Positions 1-12,435 of a stretch of 64,000 nt of DNA are shown piece after piece. The position numbers and the translations under genes are program-made. The stretch lies in NCBI GenBank assembly GCA_018398765.1, contig JAHBMJ010000310.1:1-64000 (forward strand). Direction: 5' to 3'. Numbering within the stretch: position 1 is the stretch's first letter; every line of letters starts with the position of its first letter. Below the pieces are notes generated by a model. The model ran no database searches, was not told the origin of the DNA, and saw nothing but the letters and a program-made list of their open reading frames with translations. This DNA is from Chromera velia. Lineage: Eukaryota > Sar > Chromeraceae.

Positions 1-31
<31 letters not shown>

Positions 32-40
32 GTGTGTGCG

Positions 41-78
<38 letters not shown>
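1..78. repeat. (TG)n microsatellite
   Basis: Nearly pure TG dinucleotide tract with a few CG interruptions, running off the left window edge. It is followed by degenerate TGTGAATG-type units to about position 112. Confidence 0.95.
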
Positions 79-79
<1 letters not shown>

Positions 80-179
80 ATGTGAATGTAGATGTGAATG
101 CGAATGTGAACGTGCCTCCGTTTCTCACGGCCGGGCCTTGAAGGCCCCGGCATTCTGCATGAAGTGGAGGAACTACTGA

Positions 180-858
180 GCTATCATGATCGCAGCTTTG
201 TGAGTCTTTGTGAGAACTGTGACATACTGTGACCGTTTAGACTTAAATTTGATCAGTGCATCACACACAGTGTCACTAAGTGTCACACCTTAATTTTTTT
301 GGAAGTCAGACTTTTGCGACCAGCTAGGATTTGCTAAAGGAGGGGTTTGGCGACCTAAACTGTCGTTAAAAAAAAATTGATGGCCCGTTATAATTAATAC
401 TTTCTAAAAATGTGCAAACATTGCTTTAGCATATTAATTATTAAATTGTGACCCAAGCTCAGTCAATAACTAAAATGCTTCATGTCACATAAGTCATGCT
501 ATAGACAGCTATAGAATCGCTCACTTAATAAAAATTTTGAAAATTGTGCTAAGTTCATACTTTAAATTGGGTTTCACTCAATCAAAAAAATATTGCTAGA
601 AATGTTGATCAATCTATATTTTTTTCATCTCAAAATTAAATTAAAAAAAAGAATGTTTAAATAGATTCATGTGAGACGAGGAGTATACCATCATACTTAA
701 TAAAAAGTAACTAACTTTGAATGTTGCTAAACACTGGTACACTTTAAGAAAAATCTATATTATTCTAGATATTATTAAACTATTATGTAATATCTTACCA
801 AGTATCTTAAACAAAGCCAAATTGACCAAAGTTTGTGATAATTTGAGCATTTGTTTTG
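180..858. other. AT-rich intergenic island
   Basis: Strongly A+T-rich stretch with poly-A/T runs and no credible reading frame. It ends abruptly at the stop codon of the minus-strand gene that begins at 859. No gene or RNA was recognised. It resembles the other AT-rich islands in this window, which also lie at gene 3' ends. Confidence 0.7.
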
Positions 859-3289
859 CTAAACATCTCTGAAGAGGTGGCGGCTCTGCCCGATGGTCTG
901 TCTTGCGCACTCTTTGAGGACTCTCGCCCTGCTTTTCCTGACTGCCGTCTCTTGAAGGCTTTTGCTGAGTTTAGATGCGATCTCCCGAGCTTCCCTTCCA
1001 GTCACTCTTCTCTGAGGGGTCGCATGAGCCCCATCCTTCTCAGCCCCTTCCTTCTCAGCCCCTTCATCACCTTGCTCAACAGGAGGACCCAGTATGGCCC
1101 CATCCCGTCCCAACACGCCGACCCCTCCTGCGATTCCAGCCAAGCAGGTGACACCCCCTTGGGAGAGGATCTGTGTCCCCACCGTATGGGCTCTGGGAGC
1201 ATAAAGCGCGAGTTCCCTCTTGGACAGCGCCGAGGTCTCCCTTGTTGCGGGGGGCTCCTCCTTTCTGGGTCTCCAGACGGTCCCTCTGAGGGACTCGTGG
1301 GGGGGGTAGACGGCCTGTTGGTAGACGTCAGCAACCCTGCATGCAATTTGCAACAGGGAGAGACGGCAGCACAAAGGGGGGGGCAGACATACATGGGTGC
1401 AGACGTGGAGAAACAGAAAAACTCACAGACAGACCACGTGTTTCTCTCTTTCTCCAAACAGAGAGAGACAGGCAGGCAGGCAGGCACGCAGACAGGCAGC
1501 GACAGCACACTGTAGCACACGGCGAAACCGCCATCGCACAACCTCCATCAACAGAAACAAACATACGGTTCCCCTCAGACTTTGCCTTTCCGCACGATTG
1601 CCTCTCTCTGGACTCCCTCTCTCTGGACTCCCTTTCCTTTTTCTTCCCTCTTGAAGAGAGAGAGGCAATCATGCGGAAAGGCAAAGTCTGAGGGGAACCG
1701 TATGTTTTTTTCTGTTGATGGAGGTTGGGCGATGGCGGTTTCGCCGTGTTCTACAGTGTGCTGTCGCTGCCTGTCTGCGTGCCTGCCTGCCTGCCTGTCT
1801 CTCTCTGTTTGGAGAAAGAGAGAAACACGTGGTCGGTCTTCCTGAAACGCACAATGAAACACGACTTGCCAACCCCGTGTCTCGCTTCTCGGCATATGAC
1901 CTGACTTCCCTCTGGATTGTGTTCTCGATCCACCTCTTCATTCATTCATTTATTCATTCATTCATTCTTTTACTGACCTTCCATTCAGATTCTTTATGCC
2001 CAAGCTTTTGTACATGACGATCGCGCCGTCCACAGAAATATCGTACCTGCACCCAAATCCGTGAACCCACGCATCGATTGACATTGTTTGCATGCATGCC
2101 TTTAATTCATTCGCTTCGGGGTTGTAGAGAGAGAGGAAGACTTTGGGCACATGCAGAGACGCAGCTACGTCAGCCAAAACATCCAGGAGATCCGAAGAAA
2201 AAACATATTATGAGATCAAGGGGCGGAAGACAAAGAGACGATAAAAGGACGGCCTTCTAACAGATCTTGATTGCCTACACTCTTACTGCCCACCCGCCCA
2301 CCCACCTACAACAGCCCTAGTGGATGCACAGCTCGCGCAGCCCCTTCGCATGATCCTCTGATGCTCCAACCCCTCAAAGGAGAAACAAATTCGCGGCGCT
2401 GGCTGTTTCAATGCTGAATGGTGAAAACGGCAGACTGACTAACTGACTGACTTACTATCTGGGTAACTGCCTGCCTGACTGCCTGACTGACCCGTGCATG
2501 TTCAGGTTCTCCTCGGGGTCTTTTCCGATCGTGTCTACTTTCAGAGACCGTGTCCCCTCCAGGTGGAGGGCCTGAAAGGAAGAACGACGAGGGAGAACCA
2601 GGGAAAGAAAGGAATCGGGGGGTTCTGCGGTCAAGGCTAAGAAAGGGTCAAGTGGAATTGTCCAGAGAAAACCAAAAAACAAAAAACGGAAGGGAAGGGA
2701 AGGTCTGGAAGGAAGCGGAGACAAGATGGACGCATATACAAACCCATGACGGGCAGACGGATCCATAGATCGAGGACGCCCTTTTTCCTTCCCCCCCTGT
2801 ATGCATGTACTTCCTTCTTTCAATTTTTTTCTCTCTGCGTTTCCGAAAGAAAAAGAACAGCCACATGCATCTGCTCGTCTGGTTCTCTTTGCATACACGA
2901 GCGACCAACCCGCACTGCCAGGGCCACAGCCTCGCTCTCCTTCCCAGCCACAGAACATCTCTTGGCGAGCTGCACGGCAAAATCAACAAAACAAAAAGGC
3001 ACACAGAGGGGAGGAAAGGGGAGGTGTTTGGTCGGGACGATTCATTCAATTTCTTTGGCCGTTTTCTTCTTTTGTCTCCCAGATAGCATTTGGAGAAGTA
3101 ATGCAATGCGCTGTTTGCTTTCACCTGCAAGAACAGCACCAAAATGCTTCATTACGATGACAAAGACGCGGGATGTCCTTCAATATTTCAGAGGGAAGTG
3201 CTTTTCGTAACAAGTCGGCAGCAAAAGACAAGCAAAAGGGGAAAAAAGTGGAACGTCTTTATTTCGAGCTTTCAAGGAGATCTCCCTCC

Positions 3290-3342
<53 letters not shown>

Positions 3343-5683
3343 AGAGAGACACACACAGAGAGAGAGACAGAGAGATACCCGCCCGTCAGAGAGACAGGTG
3401 CAGCAGAGACAATCAACTGTTGGCATGCAGACGGACCTCATACAGATCTACGATCTGTCCCTCCACCTCCGCATCCTTCGGGTACAGCCAGGCGGCCTCC
3501 TCCAGAATCCAGTGGAGAACCTACATGAACGAATCAGAGGTTCCATCCATCCATCCATCCATCCATCCATCCAGACAACGAGAGAGCTGGGTAAAGCAGC
3601 AGGGAAAGGGAGAGGGGAGGACACTGGGAGGAACCGACAAGCTTTTAGCCTGATGAATGCCACTTTGCTTCTTTGCTGCTTGCGCCACATTAGGCGAGCA
3701 TCCAAGTGATCCAGCGGCCTATGTTGTGTTTCAATTAAGCGGGGTGAATGGACATTCACCCAGCTGTCTCTGGGTATGAGTGTGTACCTTCCTGCCCAAC
3801 TGGCTAGCGCTGACTTATGGAATGACTGTATGCGCCCTCTGTTTGTCGCTGTAACCAAGAAGGACCACTGAAGAGAAACGAACTCGGGAAAATGAAGGAA
3901 GGCTTCTGTCTGTGCATGCATGCGCGTCAAACTGACCTGAACGATCCACGCAGGCTTGAAGCGCTTCGGCTTGTCTCCGTAACTGCGGACAGGGCAGGAG
4001 CGTCGGTAAGCTTCTCTTTCTTTCATTCATTCATTCATTCATTCAGTCATTCATCCATTCATTCATTCGTCTATTTTCTCTTCCTTTCTCCTGCTGCTGC
4101 TTCTCCTTGCCTTTTCCTGTTCATATATTTTTTCTCTTTGTGTGGAGTCTGTTGAGTCGCTGGTATGTCTTCACTTTGAATCCAAGTCGTTCTCGAAAGA
4201 GAGTAGAGGGCGAAGAGCTGGAATGTACAAGAAAAAGAAGGGATATCCGCCTGGAAGGCGAAAAAAAAAGAGAGACAGAACCGAGTACCATTTGAGATTT
4301 GAGCTTTCAAAAATAGCCGACGCGGAGAATGGAACGAAGGAGGAGTGTAGAGGTCTGATTTCTCTGGATTTCTTTGCCACAAATTCTTTTTTTGCTTTGC
4401 GTGTGGCCGTCCTAGAACAATCAAGGGAGAGAGAAAGAAGAATAGTAACCCTTCAAGTTGTACATTCTGGTAGCTCCTTTCAGCTCTTCTTTCAGACCCA
4501 CCCGTCGTCTTCACTCTCAATTTCTGGAAATAACGTCCAAAGGAGCTCGATGCCTTTCCCCTTCCGGGTGTCCAAACTGCACTCAGAAAAAAAGAGCAAA
4601 AGACCATTTTAAACACACAAAAGCAGAGAGAGGATTAACATCCTACTCCCTTCGTCTTCCCCGAATTCCCCTCCCGGTAAGTGTCCGGCAAGTGTTTCTT
4701 TCTCTTGGCCTTTCTCTTGGCCTAGCTGGAAGTGCAGCCACAGTTGAATGCATCAGGATGGTGTTGCACGGACAGGACAGAAGGTTTCACAAGAAAGACA
4801 GAAACTTGAGGAAGGACTGTTTTTCGATGCCCTCCCTATATACATCGGCCCCCACTCTTTCGTTCCCAAAGATCTGTTTCTGAAGAAGAAAAGTGGACTA
4901 CTGACATTTTTCCAACTTCTCCCTCCCCCTGCTGCAGTTTCTGCACAAGCTTCTCGACTGCTCCCTTCTCCACACACTTGGACATGAACGCGTACTCTGC
5001 CGCGACCTCTTGCGAAGAGGACGAGGCCGCCGCTCCCTTCCCTCCCCCCCCCTGTGTCTGAGGGGCCCGCCTGTAGTCCCTGCACGGCCGCACGGGCCTC
5101 CCTGCGGCTGCAGAGCCCAGGAAGGACGGCCAGTCGAGACTGTCATCCTGCAGGCAGCCAGAAGGGGAAGGGGGCGTGGAACGTCAGGAACAGAGATGAG
5201 ATGAGGGATGAGTGCAGAAGAGAGAGAAAAGAGGATTGCATTTCAGCTAGCTGTATTTTTGTTTTTGTACTTTCTTCACTTTTTTATGCATTAGTGCGAG
5301 CAGGAGTCCTATAGAGGAAGCAAGATCGATCTTTGTCTTGAAAGCGTCGTCCCCCCTTTCACTTGGCTGTCTGATCGCTTTTGCGTCTATGCTTCACTTT
5401 ACACCAGGTCGGAACTGAATGCCGCGATGACCTTCGTGCGGTATTCCGTCTCACTGTCAACGTATGGCGATGCATCTCCCATTGAATTCCTTTGTGCATG
5501 CATGCGTGCGTGCGTGCGTGCGTGCGTGTATATTTGCTTGAGTTGTTTGTCCCTTGTCTGTCTGACCTTTCCTGCAGGAGTGTTTTCCTTGACTTCCTTT
5601 GCCTCTTCCAGCCAGGACCGCACGAGGCCCTTCACCTTCCCCTTCTCCCAGGTTGTCAAGTCCACACACACAGGAGCCTGCAT
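859..5683 (-). CDS. multi-exon protein of unknown function
   Basis: Product not recognised. Visible minus-strand exons are 5405-5482 (ATG at 5482, or a longer read from ATG 5683), about 4917-5147, 3937-3982, 3437-3520, 2492-2571, about 1978-2165 and terminal 859-1336. The last two join in exact phase (AG|G = Arg) across an intron holding a large inverted repeat, and the 46-, 84- and 80-nt exons also chain in phase. The joins between 4917 and 3982 and between 2492 and 2165 are unresolved, so exons are missing or two genes are merged. The C-terminal ~160 residues are basic and low-complexity, with a WRPRKEEPP stretch. Several donors are GTCAGT, the one at 2491 inside TCAG repeats. The gene lies downstream of the LRR gene on the same strand. 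Confidence 0.5.
1432..1834. repeat. large near-perfect inverted repeat (foldback)
   Basis: Arms 1432-1609 and 1659-1834 are reverse complements over about 176 nt with about four mismatches by eye, around a ~49-nt pyrimidine-rich spacer. The outer ends share CCACGTG. It lies wholly inside the last intron of the minus-strand gene, so the pre-mRNA could fold into a long hairpin. Confidence 0.9.
3291..3372. repeat. compound (TC)n(CA)n(GA)n microsatellite
   Basis: Consecutive CT, CA and GA dinucleotide runs between exons of the minus-strand gene. A (CATC)n run follows at 3543-3572. Confidence 0.9.
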
Positions 5684-5824
5684 CAACCAAGGAGCATAAT
5701 CGGTTAATTGATATTAATCAAGAGCCATGCAGGAGAAAACAAAAGGAAGGACGGGCCGGGGGAAAGACAAAAAAGAAAACATAGGGGGAGTGAGAGAATG
5801 TGCGGTCCCTGTCTTCAATTTCTG

Positions 5825-5853
5825 TTAAATCAATCGTACACGGCTACACTCAC

Positions 5854-5889
<36 letters not shown>

Positions 5890-7596
5890 GATGCGGCTGA
5901 CCGACCCTACTGTCCCTCTCCTCATCGCTGAGCAGAGCTGCGAGCACCTTTGTTCCATCGGGTCCGATCGTTGGGGGGGGAGGTGGGGGGTCTGCGATTC
6001 TGATCCCTGGTGGTAGGGAGAGAGAGTTTCTCGTCATGTGGGCATCCAGAGTCTCTGAGAGAGTCATACGGTCGCGTGGCCTGTCGAGTTCCGAGTTACT
6101 TGACAGAGACGCCGCAGCGAGTCTCCTCTCCTCAGCCGCCCCTTCCCTCTTCACTCTCGTAGAAGCGTTCTGAAGGAGTTTCTCTAGGAGAGACTTCGGG
6201 TGTCTTCCAAGCATCCATTTAGCTGGAGGTGCCTGCCCTCCTTGGCCCTTGTGGGGTGACGTGCCCCCGCGTCCGCCCTCACTGGGAGCCCCTGGAGCTC
6301 CTGAGAAGAGAGAGGCAGACGGCGCGGAGGAGCGGGCCGCCATGGTGCCCTCTCCTGCTCCCTTCCCCCTTCCTTTGAGAAGAGGGACGGTTTCTGAGGC
6401 CTTAATTCTCTCAAGAGTCTGCACCGCTGAGGCGTCTAGAACTGTCACTTGAGGGAGATGGAAGATCATACGGAGTCTGCAAGACAAGAAGAGAATGCGC
6501 ACTTGTAGACGTACAATAATCTTGGACATGAATTTATTCTGGATGCAAAAACTTGCTTTTCGGGGAGGTGGCAGAGCGGGGAGAGTCTGCAGGAGAGCAC
6601 CCAGCTAAGAGAATCAGAGGGCACGCTGCGTGAAAGGCCCACAGTGTCACAGAGAGAATGGAAAATGCGATGCTGGAAAGCCTAACCAAAGGGCAAGTAA
6701 ACCAAAACACAATTGAGAAAGAAGGCGGCAAACATGAAACAATGCAGACATCACGCAAAGGGACGTTTGTCGGTTGGCAGAGATACCGAATGCACCCATG
6801 AATTCAGCAGAGGGGCCAATCCCGTTTCGCAGAAGTGCACGTGCCTATAGTAATATATGCATACCTGTAGTCAGGCTCCTCCACCACCGGGTTGTTCCTC
6901 AAGTCCAGTTTCTTGAGGAACCTCATCTTTGAGAGAGTCTCGAGTAGCCTGTCGACATCCCGCAGACGGTTGTGACTGAGGACGAGAGTGTTCAGGAATT
7001 TGAACTCCGCCAGGCTGCCTCTCAGGGTGCAGATCTCGTTCCGCTCTGCATAGACCTGCATACATATAGATTGGAAGCGATTGGGAGGGAAACAAATGGA
7101 AAGTGAATGCGGAGTTTTCGCTGAGGGTCCGAAACATCCATCTCTTCCATGCGCATGCAGTATTGTTCCCCTTTTGACCTTGCTCGGGGAGCAGTGCACA
7201 TGCATGTTCCAAGAACACACGCGTGCAAGGTAGACGGAAACAGAGTGCAGGCATGGATGGACCGCATGCATGTATCCTACAAGTAGTCTGACAGAGTACC
7301 CGATCTTTCGATGTTCTGGGACAATTCCCACAAAGAAGGCATTTCTCAAGAGAGAACAACCCACACACCTCTTTGATTCGAAAGTTTGCGTCCAGGTGAT
7401 TCAGCTGAGTCAGTTTGTTGTCGGAGATCCATAGGGCCTCAATATTCGGAAAGTTCGCAAACTCAGTTGAAATCGACGTCGCCCCTTTTCCGCAGAGACT
7501 AACTGATTTGCAGTTTGTGGCGAATTTGAAGTTCTTGATGGGAACGCAGCTCCAGGGGTCCAGAGCCGACTGGCTCCCTGGGGGCAAGCCCGCCAT
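5825..7596 (-). CDS. leucine-rich-repeat protein, LRRC72-like
   Basis: Three exons join in exact phase: 7369-7596, 6865-7055 and 5825-6476, giving 356 residues. The N-terminal half carries LRRs (ALWISDNKL; LVLSHNRLRDV; LKKLDLRNNPV). The LRRs end in the cap typical of short ciliary LRR proteins, NPVVEEPDYR followed across the 6864/6477 intron by LRMIFHLPQVTVLD. The C-terminal half is low-complexity (Gly/Pro/Ser, PPPPPP) and ends in a Ser-Leu run encoded by a (GA)n microsatellite at 5858-5886. By family analogy it may be an axonemal or basal-body scaffold; this is inference from the repeat-plus-cap architecture. It starts 528 bp from the divergent NicO gene. Donors are GTGTGT and GTATGC. Confidence 0.85.
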
Positions 7597-8124
7597 TCCG
7601 GGTCACTGGCTGCTGTGAAGCAACACTCGGAACCAGGCTCTGTTGTTCTTCGCAGCAGTTATGTGAGGCTGTTCACGCGCCCTCTTCCCAGGTAGATGTA
7701 CCTCTGGAGCTGCACTGCGGCCGTGGGAGTCTTTCGAAACTGTTTTGCACAGATCATGCATGCAATCAGAACGTTCGCCGGGGCTCCTCGATCGATCATC
7801 GGATCACGGATGGATCACGGTCATGCGGAAAAGAAATTTCTCGCGAGCATGCACGCGATCCATGCATGCGCCTGACATGCAGCTTTTGTTTTGCGCCATT
7901 TTGCATGGGAGAGCCCCCTCCAACGATTCTTCTCTTGTGTTTTGGAATGCCTTTCATTGGGCACTGTCACTGAAGGACTGTACCACTTGGCTACATATAT
8001 ATAGTCACTCGTGTTCATGCAGACGGCTGCTTTGACCTGAACTTCTCCTAGCATTCGGCATTCGGAACAGCCTGAGTCGTGATTAAAAGAAAACATCGGT
8101 CAGCTGCCTCCCCTCCCTCTCTCT
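7597..8124. promoter_or_regulatory. divergent intergenic region
   Basis: 528 bp between the start codons of the LRR gene (-) and the NicO gene (+), presumably holding both promoters. It contains several GCATGC and CGATCGATC palindromic motifs and is not AT-rich. No TATA box was identified with confidence. Confidence 0.4.
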
Positions 8125-8726
8125 ATGGTGTCTCCTGAGTCTGCCTCAGAGAGCCTTGTACTTCTGAGAGCCCTCCTTGGAGGCAGCTTCGCAGGAGGTC
8201 TTCATGCAGTCACAGGAGCCGATCATATCGGGGCACTCCTCCCTCTTTGTGTCAATAGACGATGGAATGATGCCTGGCGTATCGGCTTCAATTGGTCAGT
8301 ACGTCTCTCTGCCGGTTCACATCCATGTTGCCGTCTATTGTTCCCTTTCTTCCGATACTGCGATGCCGATCTTACATTGTTTGTTTTTGCATGGATAGCT
8401 GGATGCCATTGCTGAAGTTTCCTCGGAATTCCGGTTCCCTTTATGGCGATGTCCGATGCACACAGGACCTGTTCCTAACTTATGTTTGCCTCCTCTCGCT
8501 ACGTCGCTCTCTCCGGCTCCGTTCCACTGCTCGCTGTCTACGTGTGTGTAAGAATGTTTCTGTCCCTTGATTCGTTAATTTCCCCATTGGTCGATCGATC
8601 CACACATCCAACTCTCTGTTCACCTCTCCGCCTATCTAATCGCCATCCGTCTACAGCAGCCGTCTGTGTCTCTTCCAGGCTCCTAATTTCTCGACAGTCT
8701 CCGACTTCGAACTCGTAAAACTCAGT

Positions 8727-8772
<46 letters not shown>

Positions 8773-8804
8773 CCCCCCTCTCTCTCTCTCTCTGTGTGTG
8801 TGTC

Positions 8805-8846
<42 letters not shown>

Positions 8847-8857
8847 TGTATGTGTAT

Positions 8858-8891
<34 letters not shown>

Positions 8892-9962
8892 CTGTGTGTG
8901 TCTGTGTGTGTGTGTGTGTATATGTGTGTATGTGTGCGTGTATGTGTGCGTGATTGTGATTGCAGGGGAATCGGACACGGGATGGGTGCAGCTTTGTTGG
9001 GTTGTCTGGCGCTTCTGCTGAAGGACCGGCTGTTGACTGTCGCCTTTTCGGACTGGATGGAGTTTTTTGTTGGGGTGATGATCATGGGGATCGGTGTGAG
9101 TGGTTTGCTCTCTGCGAGAAAGTTCGAGGCCGAGTTGAGAAGATCCGAAAAACGCCAGCACTACCATCTGGATCTGGATGATGACCTCGACCGGGATCCC
9201 TCTGGGGAGGCTCGTCAAGATTGTGCCTCGAGTGAGGGGGGCACCCTGTCGACGTCTACGGCCCTGTCGATGTCCAAAACGGGGGGGGGGAGCTTGAACA
9301 GCAGCACAGCCATGGGAGGCCAGAGAGAAAGGACCGGCATCCAGCAACAGCTGTCGCCGAGACTTTCACAAGCGTCTATAGCCCCCCCGCCCTCACGACC
9401 ACTCCTCAAAGCCGCAACAGCAGGAGGCACGTGGGGGGAGGCACATACAGACATCGAAAGACAGGCGCATGTGCCGAGGGAGCCGGGGGAGGCGGGAGAG
9501 CGATCGAACGGAAGTGCAGTAGATGGGGAAGGGCTGATCAGGGGAGACAACAACATGATTCCTCCCCCACCCCCCCCGGCAGCGGACTTTTCCAAATTGA
9601 GCCTTGCGACGGTTTTGACAGGTGTGGTTCATGGCGTGTCGGGGTCAGGGCATTTGCTGGGGGTTCTGCCTGCACTAACGCTCCGGTATTGGTGGGCGTC
9701 GGCAGCCTATTTGGCAGCATTCACGATTGGATGCTGTGTGTGGATGTCTCTGTTCACTCTCGCGATTGGGGAAGGAACGGTGAGGCTTCGACAACACTTC
9801 AGACGGCCTGACCTTCCTGCGAAGATTGCGATGGGAACGTCTTGCGTCGCTATTTTTGTTGGGTTTTTGTGGATGGTCTTCTGGTTCTTGAAGACTCCAG
9901 AGTCCGCAGCGGGGGCTGTAGAGGGACATCACACTGCCCAGGTTCATCAAGGCGTCAGGTGA
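8125..9962 (+). CDS. NicO/UreH-type nickel-cobalt transporter-like membrane protein
   Basis: Two exons, 8125-8294 and 8966-9962, join in exact phase (TG|G = Trp) to give 388 residues. Exon 1 has the signature helix with H27-x5-D33-H34 (HAVTGADH), the metal-binding motif of UreH-like members of the NicO family. Exon 2 continues with GIGHGMG and a hydrophobic helix, a ~120-residue hydrophilic Ser/Gly/Pro-rich loop, then a second transporter half with GVVHGVSGSGHL and two or three more helices. This two-half arrangement fits nickel/cobalt efflux or uptake proteins; substrate and direction cannot be read from sequence. The intron is filled by a TC/TG microsatellite. The donor is GTCAGT and the acceptor TTGCAG. 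Confidence 0.85.
8728..8952. repeat. (TC)n-(TG)n compound microsatellite in the NicO intron
   Basis: About 70 nt of CT repeats followed by about 150 nt of TG-dominated repeats, ending 14 nt before the acceptor TTGCAG at 8960-8965. On the transcribed strand it forms a long pyrimidine/UG tract directly upstream of the 3' splice site. Confidence 0.95.
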
Positions 9963-10079
9963 TCGAGAGAGGTCGACCAACTGAGCACTCCCGGCGTGCG
10001 CTACAGCATCATCACAACCGCCAGTGCAGCGCTCTCTGTATACTACGTAGTTCAATGTGTAGTGACTGTAGTCAATTTG

Positions 10080-12010
10080 TTCCCATTTAATTAATTTAGC
10101 GGTGGTAAAATTATGTAAAATTGCGCTTGAATCAAATTTTGTGATATGTGTATTCTTGGCAACTTCAACTTCTTGCATGATGAACGTTTTAGATTGATTA
10201 TCATCTAAATTTAATTAGTTCAGGTAGTTGTGGGTAGTTTTAGTTAGTAGTAAGTTACTACTAGTAGTAACTGAGTATTGGGGTCGTTCACGTCGATTAG
10301 CTTAGTGATTGATTAGATTGGTAAACTACTAGTTATACTAATTTAAATTATAGAACAGTTTATTAGAGTTTAAAACTCAGTTTCTAAAAGTCTGAGACTC
10401 AACTTTGAAGAATGCTAGAAAGAATTAATGCAAGGCATATATTCTCTGCATAGCCATCTAGATGGCCATTAATCTAGCCATTAATCATGATTGTTTATAA
10501 AGATGGTTCACTTTTGAGACTACCAGTGTTGTTAAGTCTCGGTACTTTCGGTACCTCAGTACCAGAGGGGGGGTCGGTATCGGATTTCGGATCGGATCTT
10601 TCGGTACCGACCTAAATGACTCTCAAACTTAAAAATCACATGTAGTCTGATGTTACAATATCATTTAAACACACTTTATAAAACAAAATAAACAAAATAC
10701 AATGATAAATTAAAATTAAGAAAGTCTTTTCTAGCTTTTTTGATTGTTCCGCGACTTCTGTCTTCTAGAACGGTCTATAGATTGAGGCATAAAACCCATG
10801 TGTAGAACTGTTTGCTTACATAAATCGAGGATGCATGCTCTTGAGGCTGATCGAATCAGATCGATGCAAGCTGTATGGCAATACATGGCAACAGATGCGT
10901 TGCCACGTCGGAATCGGTCGGCCGGACAATAGACTCGGATCATGCCGAGTCGGATGCGATACACTGACTTGCACAGAGGCTGGTGACACACACACACTCC
11001 CTCCCTCGTGCGATCTGACGTATGATCGAATAAAACACACACACACAGAAAAAGCAGGAAAGAAAGCTTATCCTCGCTGCTTCTTTGCTTCTTACACTTT
11101 CTCCCTCATGCGATCTGACGCATGAATGAAACACATACACACGGAACAAGCAGGAAAGAAGGCTTATCCTTGCTGCTTCTTTGCTTTTCCGTCATCGCAA
11201 CCTGTTCTAGAGTGGAAGAAAAGGAATCGGAAGCACCTTTTGGAGTGGCAGCAGCGTCAAGCTCGGACATACACAATACGCGGCCCAGGGCCCGTACGCC
11301 GCGGCCCATGCAGGCGCGCGCCCCCCCCCTGCGCTTCAAATTAGACATCAAAAGTTCATGCTAGTCATTTTTGAGTATTTCAGTGTCCTAACGGCGTATA
11401 AACAGTCTGTAAAGAGTTCTAACAACCTGTTTAGAATATGTAAAAAAGCCGGTACCGAAGGTACCGAAAAGGTACCGAAAGTACCGAAAAATTTTGGATC
11501 GGGGGGTCAGTATCAGATTTTGGTGCTACTTAGGTTTGTCGGGACTTAACAACTCTGAAGACTACTCAGACTAGCTTTGAGAATGTATCAAGATTCAAGC
11601 TTCTCAGCTTGGCACTGAGCTGAGCTTGCCAATGCCTCTGAGAGCTATCTAAGCCTATCTTAATTATTGATCATGATAGTATAGTTTATTTTATAATAGA
11701 GTGATATAGAGTGTAGTAAAACAAAAACTTTTGAAGGAAGTTATGTATGTTATCATATTCAAACTTGAATTCAATAATTAAAAAATTGAAGAATGCTAAT
11801 GACATATTACTGTAATATTAAATTGATGTTCCTTCAAATGAATATAAACCCGGTCAGTAAGTTTGTAATGACCCTAGGTAATGACCTAAACATTACTACT
11901 ACGTGACTAATTTAAATTGTTTGACTAGTTGTTTGATGACTTATTTAAGCCTTTGATGATTTAAGCAGATTGGCAAGCAAAATGACTTCTACTTTTACTC
12001 ACCTTAAAAT
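10080..12010. other. AT-rich intergenic island
   Basis: A+T-rich region between the 3' ends of the NicO gene (+) and the CFAP97-domain gene (-), with short repeats such as TTAGTTAGTAG. Apart from the hAT-like element at 10524-11557 no gene is visible. Confidence 0.75.
10524..11557. mobile_element. non-autonomous hAT-like DNA transposon
   Basis: A 1034-bp segment with terminal inverted repeats CAGTGTTGTTAAGTC / CAGAGTTGTTAAGTC (14 of 15 match). It is flanked by 8-bp near-identical direct repeats, GAGACTAC (10516-10523) and AAGACTAC (11558-11565). CAG-type termini with 8-bp target duplications are the hallmark of the hAT superfamily. Subterminal regions contain repeated GGTACC and GTACCGAA motifs in inverted orientation. 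The interior holds an imperfect ~110-bp direct duplication (around 11010-11200) and a short GC-rich block. No transposase frame is visible. Confidence 0.8.
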
Positions 12011-12039
12011 TTCAGTTCTTCATTCAAATTGGTGACATC

Positions 12040-12435
12040 ATGAAGAGAGGACAATTCATTGATCGATTCGTCGCAGATTGTCCAGAATCGATGGAAAGAG
12101 AAGAAACAGCCAGACCGGACTTAAACAAACTGCCTGTCAGACCATTAGAAAGCAGGTTTTTTATTTCTGCTGTCACCTCCTTGCTTTTGTCTGCCCTCCT
12201 ATCTCTCCTTGCATCTTGGGTGATCAATTTGTTTGGGATCTGCAAGGACGTCGGGCCCTCAGGTTGCAAAAAAGAAACAGTTCTACCAGAACCTCCACAC
12301 ATCCTTCGCCGCCTTGAACCCTCTTCAAAGTCATTGGAAGTTCTCCTCCTCTCCTCTCCTCTCCTCTTTTCTCTTCTGCCCCATGTCTTTAATGCACTTC
12401 AACGTCAAGGAGGTCAGACATGCAGGCAAACGTAA
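12040..12435 (+). CDS. doubtful small membrane-protein ORF
   Basis: An open frame of 131 residues beginning at an ATG, with one plausible membrane segment around residues 45-65 (rich in Leu/Ser/Ala) preceded by charged residues. No family was recognised. Splice-like signals nearby (for example at 12244) leave the frame uncertain, and the second half is low-complexity. The following stretch 12436-13001 shows only (GGAT)n, poly-T and pyrimidine-rich sequence. Confidence 0.2.
   Translation: MKRGQFIDRFVADCPESMEREETARPDLNKLPVRPLESRFFISAVTSLLLSALLSLLASWVINLFGICKDVGPSGCKKETVLPEPPHILRRLEPSSKSLEVLLLSSPLLFSLLPHVFNALQRQGGQTCRQT

Noticed and set aside
1341-1941. Mirror-image pairs of open frames on both strands
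   Set aside because: They arise from the two arms of the inverted repeat and simple CAGG/CT repeats, not from genes.
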